64,000 bases of DNA from contig JAGCPD010000003.1 of the NCBI GenBank assembly GCA_017645305.1, forward strand, positions 180,609-244,608, given 5' to 3'. Below, piece after piece: positions 7,881 through 16,209 of this stretch. Source of the DNA: Bacteroidaceae bacterium (GTDB lineage: Bacteria; Bacteroidota; Bacteroidia; Bacteroidales; Bacteroidaceae). Within the stretch, counting starts at the first letter, position 1; each line of letters starts with the position of its first letter. The translations under genes and the position numbers were made by a program. Under the pieces are notes generated by a model. It did no database searches, had not been told where the DNA came from, and worked only from the letters and a program-made list of their open reading frames with translations.

Positions 7881-9257
7881 GTGAAAGTTGTTTCGATATT
7901 TGCTGGTTGCGGAGGACTTGACCTAGGCTTTGAAAAGGCTGGATTTGATGTGGTGTGGGCGAATGAATACGATTCTTCAATTCATGCCACATATAGGCTA
8001 AACCACCCCAATACACAACTATGCACCTTAGATATAAGAAATATCAAGGCGAATGATATCCCTGATTGTGACGGTATTATTGGCGGACCTCCATGTCAAT
8101 CGTGGAGCCTTGGTGGTAAAAGTCTTGGAATTGAAGATGAAAGGGGAAAGTTGGTCTATGACTACATTCGCATCGTAAAGGACAAAAAGCCTAAGTTCTT
8201 TATTATGGAGAATGTGCCAGGAATGGTTACGCCAAAGCACATTGACGCTTTCAACGAGTTTCTTAATCTCTTCCGCAATGCGGGATATGTCGTCAAATAC
8301 GAGCTGATGAATGCTGCTGACTTTAAGATTCCGCAGGATAGACAACGTGTTATAATTGTAGGCATACGAAATGATATGAATGTTGAATATTTGTTTCCGA
8401 CGAAACAGGAGTCAACACCTATTACATTGTTAAGGGCTATTGGCGATATAAAAACTCCCCCCAAACCTTATTACAGCGAAAAGGTAAACGTAGAGTGCTC
8501 TATCATTCCCAATCATGATTATTATACTGGTCCTTATGATAGTAAGTTCATGGCAAGGAACAGAGTCAGAGGATGGGAAGAATTATCATTTACTATTCAG
8601 GCTCAAGCAAAAAACGAGCCTCTGCATCCTCAGGCTCCAAAGATGGTATATGTTTCTTCTAACGAGAGAAAATTCGTTGAAGGGAAAGAACATTTGTATC
8701 GAAGGCTAAGTGTAAGAGAATGCGCAAGAATACAAACCTTCCCTGACACCTTTAAGTTCATATATGAAAAAGTAACGGATGGCTACAAAATGGTAGGAAA
8801 TGCTGTCCCGCCTCGTTTAGCTTACCACATTGCTTTGTCGATTAGACAATGCTTCTCTATGTCCATGTCGCCCAGTTCAAATACGGTTATGGCTTTAATC
8901 GGATATGTAAAAAGTGAATCAGATTTCAAAATAATAAGAAGGGAGAACATATACTACATTAGAGGTGGGAACAGACCTGGAGCCATGCAATACGGACAAT
9001 TAACAAAACCTATAAAATGGTTACTCTTGCATAAAGGTGAGCATATAGAATTATTTGAACTTGTTACAGGCAAAGCAGAAAGATGTACTCAATTGTTCCT
9101 TAGAAATCTGGGATTTCATCCCAAAGGAAACGAATACTGGTTTTTTAGGATTAAACAGGTGATAAAAGAAGATTCTGTTGTTTCAACCATAATAAGAGAA
9201 GTGAAAGAGTTCAAGCACTCTCCTCATATTGTAAATATCGAAAACATTGTTAGGTAA
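7881..9257 (+). CDS. Second DNA (cytosine-5) methyltransferase with a ~125-residue C-terminal extension
   Basis: This 458-aa protein starts at GTG 7881, one base after the endonuclease stop. Residues 1-325 have all C5 methyltransferase motifs: [29 protein letters not shown] (catalytic Cys72), VI MENVPG, VIII IPQDRQRVIIVGIR, IX VRECARIQTFP, X MVGNAVPPRLAYH. It is a paralogue of the first enzyme, but its recognition segment reads FTIQAQAKNEPLHPQAP, unlike [17 protein letters not shown]. Residues ~331-458 are extra: YYIRGGNRPGAMQYGQLTK, PIKWLLLHKGE, LFLRNLGFHPKGNEYWFF. I do not recognise this domain. Possible roles are a second specificity (for example for a neighbouring or overlapping site), DNA binding or regulation. 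Confidence 0.92.
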   Translation: MKVVSIFAGCGGLDLGFEKAGFDVVWANEYDSSIHATYRLNHPNTQLCTLDIRNIKANDIPDCDGIIGGPPCQSWSLGGKSLGIEDERGKLVYDYIRIVKDKKPKFFIMENVPGMVTPKHIDAFNEFLNLFRNAGYVVKYELMNAADFKIPQDRQRVIIVGIRNDMNVEYLFPTKQESTPITLLRAIGDIKTPPKPYYSEKVNVECSIIPNHDYYTGPYDSKFMARNRVRGWEELSFTIQAQAKNEPLHPQAPKMVYVSSNERKFVEGKEHLYRRLSVRECARIQTFPDTFKFIYEKVTDGYKMVGNAVPPRLAYHIALSIRQCFSMSMSPSSNTVMALIGYVKSESDFKIIRRENIYYIRGGNRPGAMQYGQLTKPIKWLLLHKGEHIELFELVTGKAERCTQLFLRNLGFHPKGNEYWFFRIKQVIKEDSVVSTIIREVKEFKHSPHIVNIENIVR

Positions 9258-9261
9258 AACA

Positions 9262-9293
9262 CTTGAGTGTTTGACCAAAAATAACTATCTTTG
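9262..9293 (+). promoter_or_regulatory. Promoter for the 9.3-11.3 kb gene group
   Basis: TTGAG (9263-9267) and TATCTTTG (9286-9293) fit the Bacteroidota consensus with about 20 bases between them. The box lies 33 bases upstream of the ATG at 9326. Confidence 0.65.
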
Positions 9294-9325
9294 CAGTCAG
9301 TTGTCTCATGATAGCATAATTGGCA

Positions 9326-9583
9326 ATGGTGAAGGTTAGTACTTTTGTATATAATGGGAAGGTTTATCTGGTAGCGGATATTCCTGATGTTATTACCGGC
9401 AGCGAGTCCAGACTATTGATAGGCTCTCATTCTCTAAACATTGCACTTTATGATGACGAGAAGGGCTATCTGGATAGTACAGCCGAAGCAATCGATGAGC
9501 AAATATATGCCTATCTGGATGACCAATATTTTTCATTGGGAGATAATGATTTCCTGTCTAAAGTCAAAGAGTTGTTGGATTGA
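9326..9583 (+). CDS. Small hypothetical protein (85 aa)
   Basis: Not recognised. The start ATG at 9326 gives MVKVSTFVYNGKVYLVADIP; a TTG two codons upstream is possible but weaker. The protein is acidic at its C-terminus (YAYLDDQYFSLGDNDFLSKV) and has no signal peptide or membrane segment. Predicted strands followed by helices suggest a compact alpha/beta fold. It has its own promoter just upstream and is followed after 3 bases by the remnant at 9587. The reading frame shows normal amino-acid composition, so I believe it is expressed. A link to the R-M system next door is only positional. Confidence 0.6.
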   Translation: MVKVSTFVYNGKVYLVADIPDVITGSESRLLIGSHSLNIALYDDEKGYLDSTAEAIDEQIYAYLDDQYFSLGDNDFLSKVKELLD

Positions 9584-9586
9584 AAG

Positions 9587-9755
9587 ATGAAACGCAAGAT
9601 ATACGTAGCAAGCAGTTGGCGCAACAGGTATTTCCCAGAGGTGGTGGCGTACGACTATTGCCTATATGCCAGAACGGCAGGAGCCGGAACTGATGTACAA
9701 ACTATTTAGCGCGGTCTGTTGTTCAATAGAAGAATTGATTGAATCCCTAAAATGA
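9587..9755 (+). pseudogene. Remnant of a nucleoside 2-deoxyribosyltransferase-like gene
   Basis: The sequence begins MKRKIYVASSWRNRYFPEVV, the N-terminus typical of small proteins of this group, then after a few residues continues, in a shifted frame, with YMPERQEPELMYKLF and CCSIEELIESLK before a TGA at 9753. These are the two ends of a protein that normally has roughly 100 more residues between them. Most of the gene has therefore been deleted and the junction is out of frame. It is non-functional; it records decay at the edge of the R-M island. Confidence 0.65.
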
Positions 9756-9761
9756 ATCAAT

Positions 9762-10316
9762 ATGGACCACCTAACTCCACAACAACGGCATAAAAATATG
9801 GCGGCTATCCACTCTAAGGGAACTAAGCCAGAGATAATTGTGCGCAGATGGTTGTGGAGTCACGGCTACCGATACAGGCTGAATGTTAAGTCTGTTCCTG
9901 GTAAGCCAGACATAGTGATGCGGCGGTTTCGCACCGCAATATTTGTGAATGGGTGCTTCTGGCATGGACATGGTGTGGCAAAGCCTCAAATTGATAATGG
10001 AGAATTGATAATTGATAATTCTGAGTGCTGTAAGATTCCAAAGACGAATCGGGAGTTCTGGATAAAGAAGATTTCCCGGAATATGGAGCGGGACCAAGAA
10101 AACTACCGCACTTTACAAGAGAATGGATGGCACTGCATAGTAATATGGGAATGCCAACTGAAGCCCAAATTCCTTGAGCATACCATGCAACAGGTTGAAC
10201 TGCAGCTAAACCATAACTTCCTCTCCCTATACCAGCGCAAGTCAGTACCATATACTGAACCGGAGGAAGAATACCTGAAGGCAGCAGAGAGAGAAGAAGA
10301 ATTAACGAAAAGTTGA
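9762..10316 (+). CDS. vsr: Very short patch repair (Vsr) mismatch endonuclease
   Basis: Vsr nicks next to T:G mismatches left by deamination of 5-methylcytosine and so limits the mutational cost of cytosine methyltransferases. The 184-aa protein has NMAAIHSKGTKPE (12-24), GKPDIV with the catalytic Asp50, FVNGCFWHGH (61-70, His68/His70), PKTNREFWIKKISRN and IVIWEC. Cys65, His70 and Cys135 match zinc ligands of E. coli Vsr, but the ligand that normally follows the His directly is displaced by about 12 residues (IDNGELIIDNSE). That segment is encoded by an AT-rich repeat of the kind seen in intergenic DNA. Its place beside two C5 methyltransferases suggests it serves them. Activity with the insertion is uncertain. 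Confidence 0.92.
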   Translation: MDHLTPQQRHKNMAAIHSKGTKPEIIVRRWLWSHGYRYRLNVKSVPGKPDIVMRRFRTAIFVNGCFWHGHGVAKPQIDNGELIIDNSECCKIPKTNREFWIKKISRNMERDQENYRTLQENGWHCIVIWECQLKPKFLEHTMQQVELQLNHNFLSLYQRKSVPYTEPEEEYLKAAEREEELTKS

Positions 10317-10323
10317 CTAGCCC

Positions 10324-10455
10324 ATGTGGATAATAATTGCAGTTATAGCGGTGTTCCTTTTTGCCCGTGCATTGAATAATGCGGGGAAGAGAGGAGGCAA
10401 TACCTGGACTGAAGCGGATGAACAGGCATATTGGGACGAAGAATTGGAGGATTGA
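10324..10455 (+). CDS. Small single-pass membrane protein (43 aa)
   Basis: ATG at 10324, 7 bases after the vsr stop, opens a 43-codon frame ending in TGA at 10453-10455. It has an N-terminal hydrophobic helix (MWIIIAVIAVFLFARAL) and a short acidic tail (WTEADEQAYWDEELED). The gene lies between vsr and the hydrolase with 7- and 15-base gaps, so it is likely co-transcribed. Function unknown. Confidence 0.6.
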   Translation: MWIIIAVIAVFLFARALNNAGKRGGNTWTEADEQAYWDEELED

Positions 10456-10470
10456 ATACTACAAATAAGT

Positions 10471-11295
10471 ATGAAAAAGATACTGTTCCTACACGGATTC
10501 TTTGCCAGTGGCCAGTGTGTACCAGCCTTGACATTAAAGGAGGCTTTCGAGGGTCTTGTGGAGGTGATAACACCCGACTTGCCGATGCGTCCAAAGGAAG
10601 CTGTCTGCTTTATACGTGAACTGATTGACCGCGAGAAGCCGGATGGGCTGGTAGGCAACAGTTGCGGCTCGTTCTATGCACAGATGATTGTCCCCATTGT
10701 TGGATTGCCGGCTCTGCTTGGTAATCCGCATTTCAGAATGACAGAGTTTCTGAAGCAGAGAATTGGTGCTCATCAGTATAAGTCACCTCGTCTGGATGGC
10801 AAGCAGAACTTTGTCATTGACGAGCAACTTATTACTGAGTTTTCTGAAATGGAGGCGCATCAGTTTGACTGCTACAGTCCATATTATAAGGATAAAGTGA
10901 TAGGACTCTTTGGCGAGCAGGATACGTTGGCACATTTCGAGCCGCTGTTTCGGCAGTTTTATGACTATGCGTTTCACTTTCCTGGCGGACATACACCAAC
11001 GGCAGATGAAGTGCGCAATTGTTATGTGCCAGTCATAGAGCAGTTCTTGTTGCCTGATGCAGAGCAGAATGGCATGACTCGCTATTTCCGGCATTTCAAA
11101 GGAGGAAAATACCGCTTCATTCGAACTGCATTTGACAGCGAAACGCTGGAAAGAATGGTCATTTATCAGGCTATGTATGGCGAGGAGAAATACTGGGTAC
11201 GGCCAGAAAAGATGTTTTTTGAAGTGATAGAGCGAGAAGGTAAACGCTTCAATCGTTTCACGGAAATTGACTTGGCAGAAGCTGTCATACCCTGA
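10471..11295 (+). CDS. YqiA-like alpha/beta hydrolase fused to a DUF1653 domain
   Basis: Residues 1-195 form a small alpha/beta hydrolase of the YqiA esterase type: ILFLHGFFASG (4-14), nucleophile GNSCGS (Ser64), GLFGEQDTL (Asp151) and FPGGHTP (His174) give a full Ser-Asp-His triad. Residues ~205-268 match DUF1653: YFRHFKGGKYRFI, DSETLERMVIYQAMYGE, YWVRPEKMFFE. In most bacteria the two parts are separate proteins. It is cytoplasmic, since no signal peptide is present. Substrate is unknown; YqiA acts on short acyl esters. It follows the small membrane protein by 15 bases and ends the gene group. Confidence 0.88.
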   Translation: MKKILFLHGFFASGQCVPALTLKEAFEGLVEVITPDLPMRPKEAVCFIRELIDREKPDGLVGNSCGSFYAQMIVPIVGLPALLGNPHFRMTEFLKQRIGAHQYKSPRLDGKQNFVIDEQLITEFSEMEAHQFDCYSPYYKDKVIGLFGEQDTLAHFEPLFRQFYDYAFHFPGGHTPTADEVRNCYVPVIEQFLLPDAEQNGMTRYFRHFKGGKYRFIRTAFDSETLERMVIYQAMYGEEKYWVRPEKMFFEVIEREGKRFNRFTEIDLAEAVIP

Positions 11296-11320
11296 AAACG
11301 TTTTTAGGGCATTTTCATGA

Positions 11321-11404
11321 ACATAGGTTCGTGGCTTCACGAACATAGGTTCATTGCCTCACGAACATAGGTTCATTGCCTCACGAACCATAGGTTCATT
11401 TTTA
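11321..11404. repeat. 22-bp tandem repeat, ~3.8 copies
   Basis: The unit ACATAGGTTCATTGCCTCAC plus GA repeats at 11321, 11343, 11365 and, partly, 11387 (ACCATAGGTTCATTTTTA). The first copy differs at a few bases. It lies just after the hydrolase stop; each unit carries GAAC...GTTC half-sites. No ORF uses it. Confidence 0.8.
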
Positions 11405-11449
11405 TAGCCTCATTGGTTTGCGAAAGAAGAGGGAATTTTTGCGCAGGAA

Positions 11450-11481
11450 CAAAAGAAAAGCCTTGGCGTTTACCAAGGCTT
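11450..11481 (-). terminator. Intrinsic terminator downstream of tRNA-His
   Basis: On the minus strand AAGCCTTGG, a 6-base loop and CCAAGGCTT (11481-11458) form a perfect 9-bp stem followed by TTCTTTTG. Confidence 0.75.
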
Positions 11482-11482
11482 G

Positions 11483-11557
11483 GGTGACTAGTGGGACTCG
11501 AACCCACGACATTCAGAACCACAATCTGACGCTCTAACCAACTGAACTATAGTCACC
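11483..11557 (-). tRNA. tRNA-His (anticodon GTG)
   Basis: The minus strand reads as a complete cloverleaf: acceptor GTGACTA/TAGTCAC, D-arm with TTCAGTTGGTTAGAGC, anticodon arm TCAGA-TTGTGGT-TCTGA with anticodon GTG, and T-arm GTGGG-TTCGAGT-CCCAC. The extra 5' G(-1) opposite C73, diagnostic of tRNA-His, is included. A full CCA end is not encoded. Confidence 0.96.
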
Positions 11558-11599
11558 ATCTAATAGTGCACAAAAAGAGACGTCTCTTAATTGCGAGTG

Positions 11600-11631
11600 C
11601 AAAAGTATTACAATATTTTGATTCTGCCAAA
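11600..11631 (-). promoter_or_regulatory. Promoter of tRNA-His
   Basis: On the minus strand TTTGG (11631-11627), a 19-base spacer and TACTTTTG (11607-11600) match the Bacteroidota promoter consensus, about 43 bases before the tRNA. Confidence 0.7.
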
Positions 11632-11650
11632 CGATTGACTACTTTTTTTG

Positions 11651-12523
11651 TCAATAATACAACTTTTGGCCGGCTGCAAGGGTGTTTTGCATAAGCATAC
11701 AGATGGTCATCGGCCCTACCCCACCAGGAACAGGGGTAATATAGGAGCAGAGAGGTGCCACGTTCTCAAAATCGACATCGCCACTCAGGCGGAAGCCGCT
11801 CTTACGTGTGGCATCGGGAACACGGGTGGTTCCAACATCTATTATAGCTGCCCCCGGCTTTACCATATCTGCCGTTACAAAACCCGGCTTGCCTATTGCG
11901 GCAATAATGATGTCTGCCTGACGGCACTCTTCCTTAAGGGTCTTGGAGCGACTGTGACAGACGGTAACGGTGGAGTCAACTCCCTTTTGCATCATCAACT
12001 GGGACATAGGCTTGCCCACTATGTTGCTGCGCCCCAGAATAACGCATTTCTTACCGCTGGTCTCTATGTTGTAACGCCGCAGAAGCTCCAAAATGCCCTT
12101 CGGCGTTGCAGATATAAAAGCGGGCAGTCCGATAGCAACACGACCAACATTGATAGGATGGAACCCATCAACGTCCTTACGATAGTCAATAGCTTCGATA
12201 ACCTTCTGCTCGTCAATGTGTTTTGGCAAAGGAAGCTGAACAATGAAGCCGTCGATATCATTGTCACTATTCAATTGCGACACGCAGGACAGAAGCTCCT
12301 CTTCTGTAATATCATCTTCATAGCGAATAAGGGTACTCTTGAAACCACAGGCCTCGCACGCAAGAACCTTGTTCTTAACGTAGGTTTCGCTTCCTCCGTC
12401 ATGCCCGACCAGAACGGCAGCCAGATGAGGGCGTTTGCCACCAGCGGCAACAATGGCTTCTACTTTCTGCTTTATCTCTGCCTTGATGGTGGCAGCGGTT
12501 TGTTTTCCGTCAATTAATTCCAT
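11651..12523 (-). CDS. folD: Bifunctional methylenetetrahydrofolate dehydrogenase / methenyltetrahydrofolate cyclohydrolase
   Basis: FolD interconverts 5,10-methylene-, methenyl- and 10-formyl-tetrahydrofolate, supplying one-carbon units for purine and formyl-Met synthesis. The 290-aa length is typical. Visible signatures are [14 protein letters not shown] (residues 48-61, with Tyr48 and catalytic Lys52), [19 protein letters not shown], the NADP-binding [10 protein letters not shown] and C-terminal [11 protein letters not shown]. It begins 5 bases after the ffh stop, so the two are probably co-transcribed. Confidence 0.97.
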   Translation of the reverse strand: MELIDGKQTAATIKAEIKQKVEAIVAAGGKRPHLAAVLVGHDGGSETYVKNKVLACEACGFKSTLIRYEDDITEEELLSCVSQLNSDNDIDGFIVQLPLPKHIDEQKVIEAIDYRKDVDGFHPINVGRVAIGLPAFISATPKGILELLRRYNIETSGKKCVILGRSNIVGKPMSQLMMQKGVDSTVTVCHSRSKTLKEECRQADIIIAAIGKPGFVTADMVKPGAAIIDVGTTRVPDATRKSGFRLSGDVDFENVAPLCSYITPVPGGVGPMTICMLMQNTLAAGQKLYY

Positions 12524-12528
12524 TACGA

Positions 12529-13869
12529 TTACATTTGGGGCATTTTACCTTTCATCATCTTGGCCATTTGGGCCATCTTGCTGTTATTGGTAACCAGCTT
12601 CATCATCTTACGAGTCTGGTCGAACTGCTTTATGAGCTTGTTGACCTCTTGAATATTGGTACCAGATCCCTTTGCCAGACGCATACGGCGACTGGTATTC
12701 AAGCACTCGGGGTTGGTACGTTCCTTGGGAGTCATGGAGAGGATGATAGCCTCGATATTCTTAAAGGCATTATCGTCAATATCCACATCCTTTAATGCCT
12801 TTCCTACACCAGGAATCATACTGGCAAGGTCCTTGAGGTTACCCATTTTCTTGATTTGCTGAATCTGAGAATAGAAATCGTTGAAATCAAACTGGTTCTT
12901 CTGAATCTTCCTCTGAAGGCGGCGTGCCTCTTCCTCGTCATATTGCTCCTGTGCTCGCTCAACAAGGGACACAATATCGCCCATTCCCAGAATACGGTCA
13001 GCCATACGGCTGGGATGAAAGGCATCTATCGCCTCCATCTTCTCGCCCGTACCCACAAACTTGATGGGCTTATCAACAACCGTACGGATACTGAGGGCCG
13101 CACCACCACGGGTATCGCCATCGAGCTTGGTAAGGATAACACCTGTATAATCAAGACGGTCATTGAATTCCTTGGCAGTATTTACAGCATCCTGACCCGT
13201 CATAGCATCTACGACAAAGAGTATCTCGTCAGGCTGAACGGCATCGCGGATATCCTGAATCTGCTGCATAAGTTCCTCGTCAATAGCCTGACGACCAGCC
13301 GTATCCACGATAAGTACATCGTGAGCCTTGGCCTTGGCCTCCTGGATAGCATGACGAGCCACCTCAACGGGATTGGTGGCTCCCGGCTCCATATATACAG
13401 GAACACCCACTTGCTCACCCAAGACACGCAACTGCTCCATAGCAGCCGGACGGAAGGTATCGCAAGCTGCCAGAAGAGGATTCATGTGACGCTTCTCCTT
13501 GAGCATACGTGCCAGCTTGCCGCTCATAGTGGTCTTACCGGCACCGTTCAGACCAGCCATAAGGATGATGGCGGGATGTCCCTTGAGCTGCATGTCAGTG
13601 GTCTCGCCACCCATCAGGGCTGCCAACTCGTCATGGACAATCTTCACCATCAACTGCTGTGGCTTAACCGCTGTAAGAACGTTCTGACCGAGTGCCTTCT
13701 GCTTTACGGAATCAGTAAATGACTTAGCCACCTTATAGTTGACATCGGCATCTAAAAGTGCGCGGCGTACGTCCTTAAGTGTTTCGGCAACATTAATCTC
13801 GGTAATCTTGCCTTCACCTTTCAGTATCTTAAATGACCTTTCAAGTCTCTCGCTTAAATTTTCAAACAT
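12529..13869 (-). CDS. ffh: Signal recognition particle GTPase Ffh (SRP54)
   Basis: Ffh binds SRP RNA and signal sequences of membrane proteins and hands ribosomes to FtsY at the membrane. The 446-aa protein has an N domain ([20 protein letters not shown]), the G domain with P-loop [15 protein letters not shown] (~105-119), [32 protein letters not shown], and a Met-rich M domain after ~residue 300 ([11 protein letters not shown], then MMKLVTN and MMKGKMPQM at the end). Promoter at 13928-13959; folD follows. Confidence 0.97.
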   Translation of the reverse strand: MFENLSERLERSFKILKGEGKITEINVAETLKDVRRALLDADVNYKVAKSFTDSVKQKALGQNVLTAVKPQQLMVKIVHDELAALMGGETTDMQLKGHPAIILMAGLNGAGKTTMSGKLARMLKEKRHMNPLLAACDTFRPAAMEQLRVLGEQVGVPVYMEPGATNPVEVARHAIQEAKAKAHDVLIVDTAGRQAIDEELMQQIQDIRDAVQPDEILFVVDAMTGQDAVNTAKEFNDRLDYTGVILTKLDGDTRGGAALSIRTVVDKPIKFVGTGEKMEAIDAFHPSRMADRILGMGDIVSLVERAQEQYDEEEARRLQRKIQKNQFDFNDFYSQIQQIKKMGNLKDLASMIPGVGKALKDVDIDDNAFKNIEAIILSMTPKERTNPECLNTSRRMRLAKGSGTNIQEVNKLIKQFDQTRKMMKLVTNNSKMAQMAKMMKGKMPQM

Positions 13870-13927
13870 ATTCTTTTATACCTTATATATTATTATATAT
13901 ATGTTGTCTTATGCATTTTAATGGGCA

Positions 13928-13959
13928 CAAAGGTACGATTAAGCGGGAACAATACAAAA
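13928..13959 (-). promoter_or_regulatory. Promoter of ffh-folD
   Basis: TTTTG (13959-13955), a 19-base spacer and TACCTTTG (13935-13928) on the minus strand. Spacer and flanks are about 70 bases of near-copy of the aroB promoter region (3552-3622). The remaining 13870-14050 gap is AT-rich with nothing else recognised. Confidence 0.8.
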
Positions 13960-14050
13960 TAAAAGTCATTTTAATTTTAATTGTCAGGCGAAAGTACCTT
14001 TGAGATGAAATCCCATAATACAACATTTTCAGTAAACGGGCAAAACTTTT

Positions 14051-15013
14051 CTATTTCAGATTGCCAATGCAACGCTTCAGGCTCTCCGTCCAATAAGGAA
14101 TAGCAACGGAAAACGTCTGCTTAACTTTTGTCTTGTCTAAAACGCTGTATGACGGCCGTATTACGGGGCTGGGAAACTCCGAAGAATGGCAGGGCTGAAT
14201 ATCGCAACCGGACTGCCCGCTGTATTCCTGAATCTGCTTGGCAAAATCGAACCAACTGCATACGCCCTCGTTGGAGAAATGATATACTCCATTCTTGGAG
14301 TAATTGAGAACTGATAACTGATGATTGACAGTTTCTTCTTTATAATCCTCAAGAACAATTTTAATTGCCTTGGCGAGGTCATAAGCGTATGTGGGCGTAC
14401 CAACCTGGTCGAAAACGACCTTTAGCTGTGGCTTAGAGGCTGTGAGGTTGAGCATTGTCCTGCAAAAGTTCTTGCCGAACTCGCTGTATAGCCAAGCTGT
14501 ACGTATGATAATGTAACGGCAGCCTACGGTCTGGATACACTGCTCACCACAGAGTTTTGTATAGCCATACACGCCCGTAGGAGTTCCTTGCTGATCCTCG
14601 CGGCAAGGAACATTGTAAGGCTCTTTGCCAAAGACATAATCTGTGGAAATATGTACCAACAAGCCGTTTACTTCCTTCATGGCAACTGCTAGGTTCTCTG
14701 GTGCCTTGGCATTGAGCAACATAGCCAACTCTTGGTTCTCCTCAGCAGCATCCACATTGGTGTAGGCTGCACAATTAATAATTGCCTGAATATCGTACTG
14801 TGCAACCATTGCACGAATAGCAGCAAGATCGGTAACATCAAGACGGAGTGTTTCCGTACAAACATCGCTGCCTGCCAGCCTGCAAAGCATAAGAACAGAT
14901 TCCGGACTGGCATCACATACGTCTATAAAGAAATACCTGTCTGCAGAATCCTTGGCAACGATACGAATCTCGTTCCCTAACTGCCCGTTAGCACCCGTTA
15001 CAAGGATATTCAT
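14051..15013 (-). CDS. rfbD: dTDP-4-dehydrorhamnose reductase
   Basis: RfbD performs the last step of dTDP-L-rhamnose synthesis with NAD(P)H. The 320-aa Rossmann protein shows VTGANGQLGNEI (5-16), HISTDYVFG, the Tyr/Lys pair in VYGYTKLCGEQ, IIRTAWLYSE, and YSVLDKTKV near the C-terminus. Close to residue 235 the segment NHQLSVLNYSKNG is foreign to the family and is encoded by an AT-rich repeat (~14295-14335) like those found between genes. It is the last gene of the lptD-rfbACBD run, 3 bases after rfbB. Confidence 0.95.
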   Translation of the reverse strand: MNILVTGANGQLGNEIRIVAKDSADRYFFIDVCDASPESVLMLCRLAGSDVCTETLRLDVTDLAAIRAMVAQYDIQAIINCAAYTNVDAAEENQELAMLLNAKAPENLAVAMKEVNGLLVHISTDYVFGKEPYNVPCREDQQGTPTGVYGYTKLCGEQCIQTVGCRYIIIRTAWLYSEFGKNFCRTMLNLTASKPQLKVVFDQVGTPTYAYDLAKAIKIVLEDYKEETVNHQLSVLNYSKNGVYHFSNEGVCSWFDFAKQIQEYSGQSGCDIQPCHSSEFPSPVIRPSYSVLDKTKVKQTFSVAIPYWTESLKRCIGNLK

Positions 15014-15016
15014 ACG

Positions 15017-16150
15017 CTAACGGCCCTTATACATATTTTCGTAGTAAGACTGATAGTCGCCAGAGGTAACGTTATCAAGCCATTCCTCATTATCAAGATA
15101 CCACTTTACAGTCTTCTCGATGCCTTCTTCAAACTGGAGGGAGGGCTCCCATCCCAGTTCCTTCTGTAACTTGGTGCTATCTATGGCATAACGCGCATCG
15201 TGGCCAAGACGATCTGTAACGTATGTGATGAGGTCAAGGTCGGCACCTTCAGGACGACCCAAAAGACGGTCAACCGTTGCAATAACGGTCTTGATAATAT
15301 CTATATTCTTCCACTCGTTAAAACCACCGATATTATAGGTCTCTGCAATGGTACCATTGTGGAAGATGGTATCGATAGCACGGGCATGGTCAACAACATA
15401 AAGCCAGTCACGGACATTCTCACCCTTGCCATAGACAGGAAGGGGCTTGCGATGACGGATATTGTTGATGAAAAGAGGTATCAGCTTCTCGGGGAACTGG
15501 TAAGGGCCATAGTTGTTACTGCAGTTAGTAACGATGGTGGGCATACCATACGTATCGTGGAAAGCACGGACGAAATGGTCTGAACTTGCCTTGGATGCAG
15601 AATAAGGAGAGTGAGGATTATACTTGGTAGTCTCATAGAAGAAATCCTTACCATAAGCCAGATGATGTTCGCCAGAAGATGCTTTTGTGGTAAAAGGAGG
15701 CTCAATACCCTCGGGATTAGTCATTTCGAGGGCTCCATATACCTCGTCTGTGGAGATGTGGTAGAAGCGTTTGCCCTCGTACTTCTCTGGCAATGACTCC
15801 CAATAGAGCTTTGCAGCCTGAAGAAGACTGAGTGTACCCATGACGTTAGTACGAGCAAAGGTAAAGGGGTCTTTGATAGAACGGTCAACGTGTGACTCGG
15901 CTGCAAGGTGGATGATACCGTCTATCTTCTCGTCCTGCATAAGCTGATAGAATGCATCGAAGTCACAAATGTCCATCTTAACAAACCTGTAATTGGGCTT
16001 GCCCTCTATGTCCTTAAGGTTTGCCAAGTTGCCTGCATAAGTAAGCTTATCGAGATTGATAATGTTGTACTCTGGATACTTGTTTACAAAAAGTCTTACA
16101 ACGTGGGAACCTATGAATCCGGCACCACCAGTGATAACGATATTTTTCAT
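15017..16150 (-). CDS. rfbB: dTDP-glucose 4,6-dehydratase
   Basis: RfbB converts dTDP-glucose to dTDP-4-keto-6-deoxyglucose with bound NAD+. In 377 aa it has the Rossmann motif ITGGAGFIGSHV (5-16), AAESHVDRSI, STDEVYGAL with the TDE catalytic segment, YSASKASSDH with the catalytic Tyr and Lys, SNNYGPYQFPEKLIP, and VRDWLYVVDH. Gene order on this strand is rfbA, rfbC, rfbB, rfbD; rfbC lies 59 bases upstream. Confidence 0.97.
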   Translation of the reverse strand: MKNIVITGGAGFIGSHVVRLFVNKYPEYNIINLDKLTYAGNLANLKDIEGKPNYRFVKMDICDFDAFYQLMQDEKIDGIIHLAAESHVDRSIKDPFTFARTNVMGTLSLLQAAKLYWESLPEKYEGKRFYHISTDEVYGALEMTNPEGIEPPFTTKASSGEHHLAYGKDFFYETTKYNPHSPYSASKASSDHFVRAFHDTYGMPTIVTNCSNNYGPYQFPEKLIPLFINNIRHRKPLPVYGKGENVRDWLYVVDHARAIDTIFHNGTIAETYNIGGFNEWKNIDIIKTVIATVDRLLGRPEGADLDLITYVTDRLGHDARYAIDSTKLQKELGWEPSLQFEEGIEKTVKWYLDNEEWLDNVTSGDYQSYYENMYKGR

Positions 16151-16209
16151 GACTGATAATTTTATATTTATTCTTTATTCTTCATTCTTAACTCTTAGCT
16201 ATTAATTCT

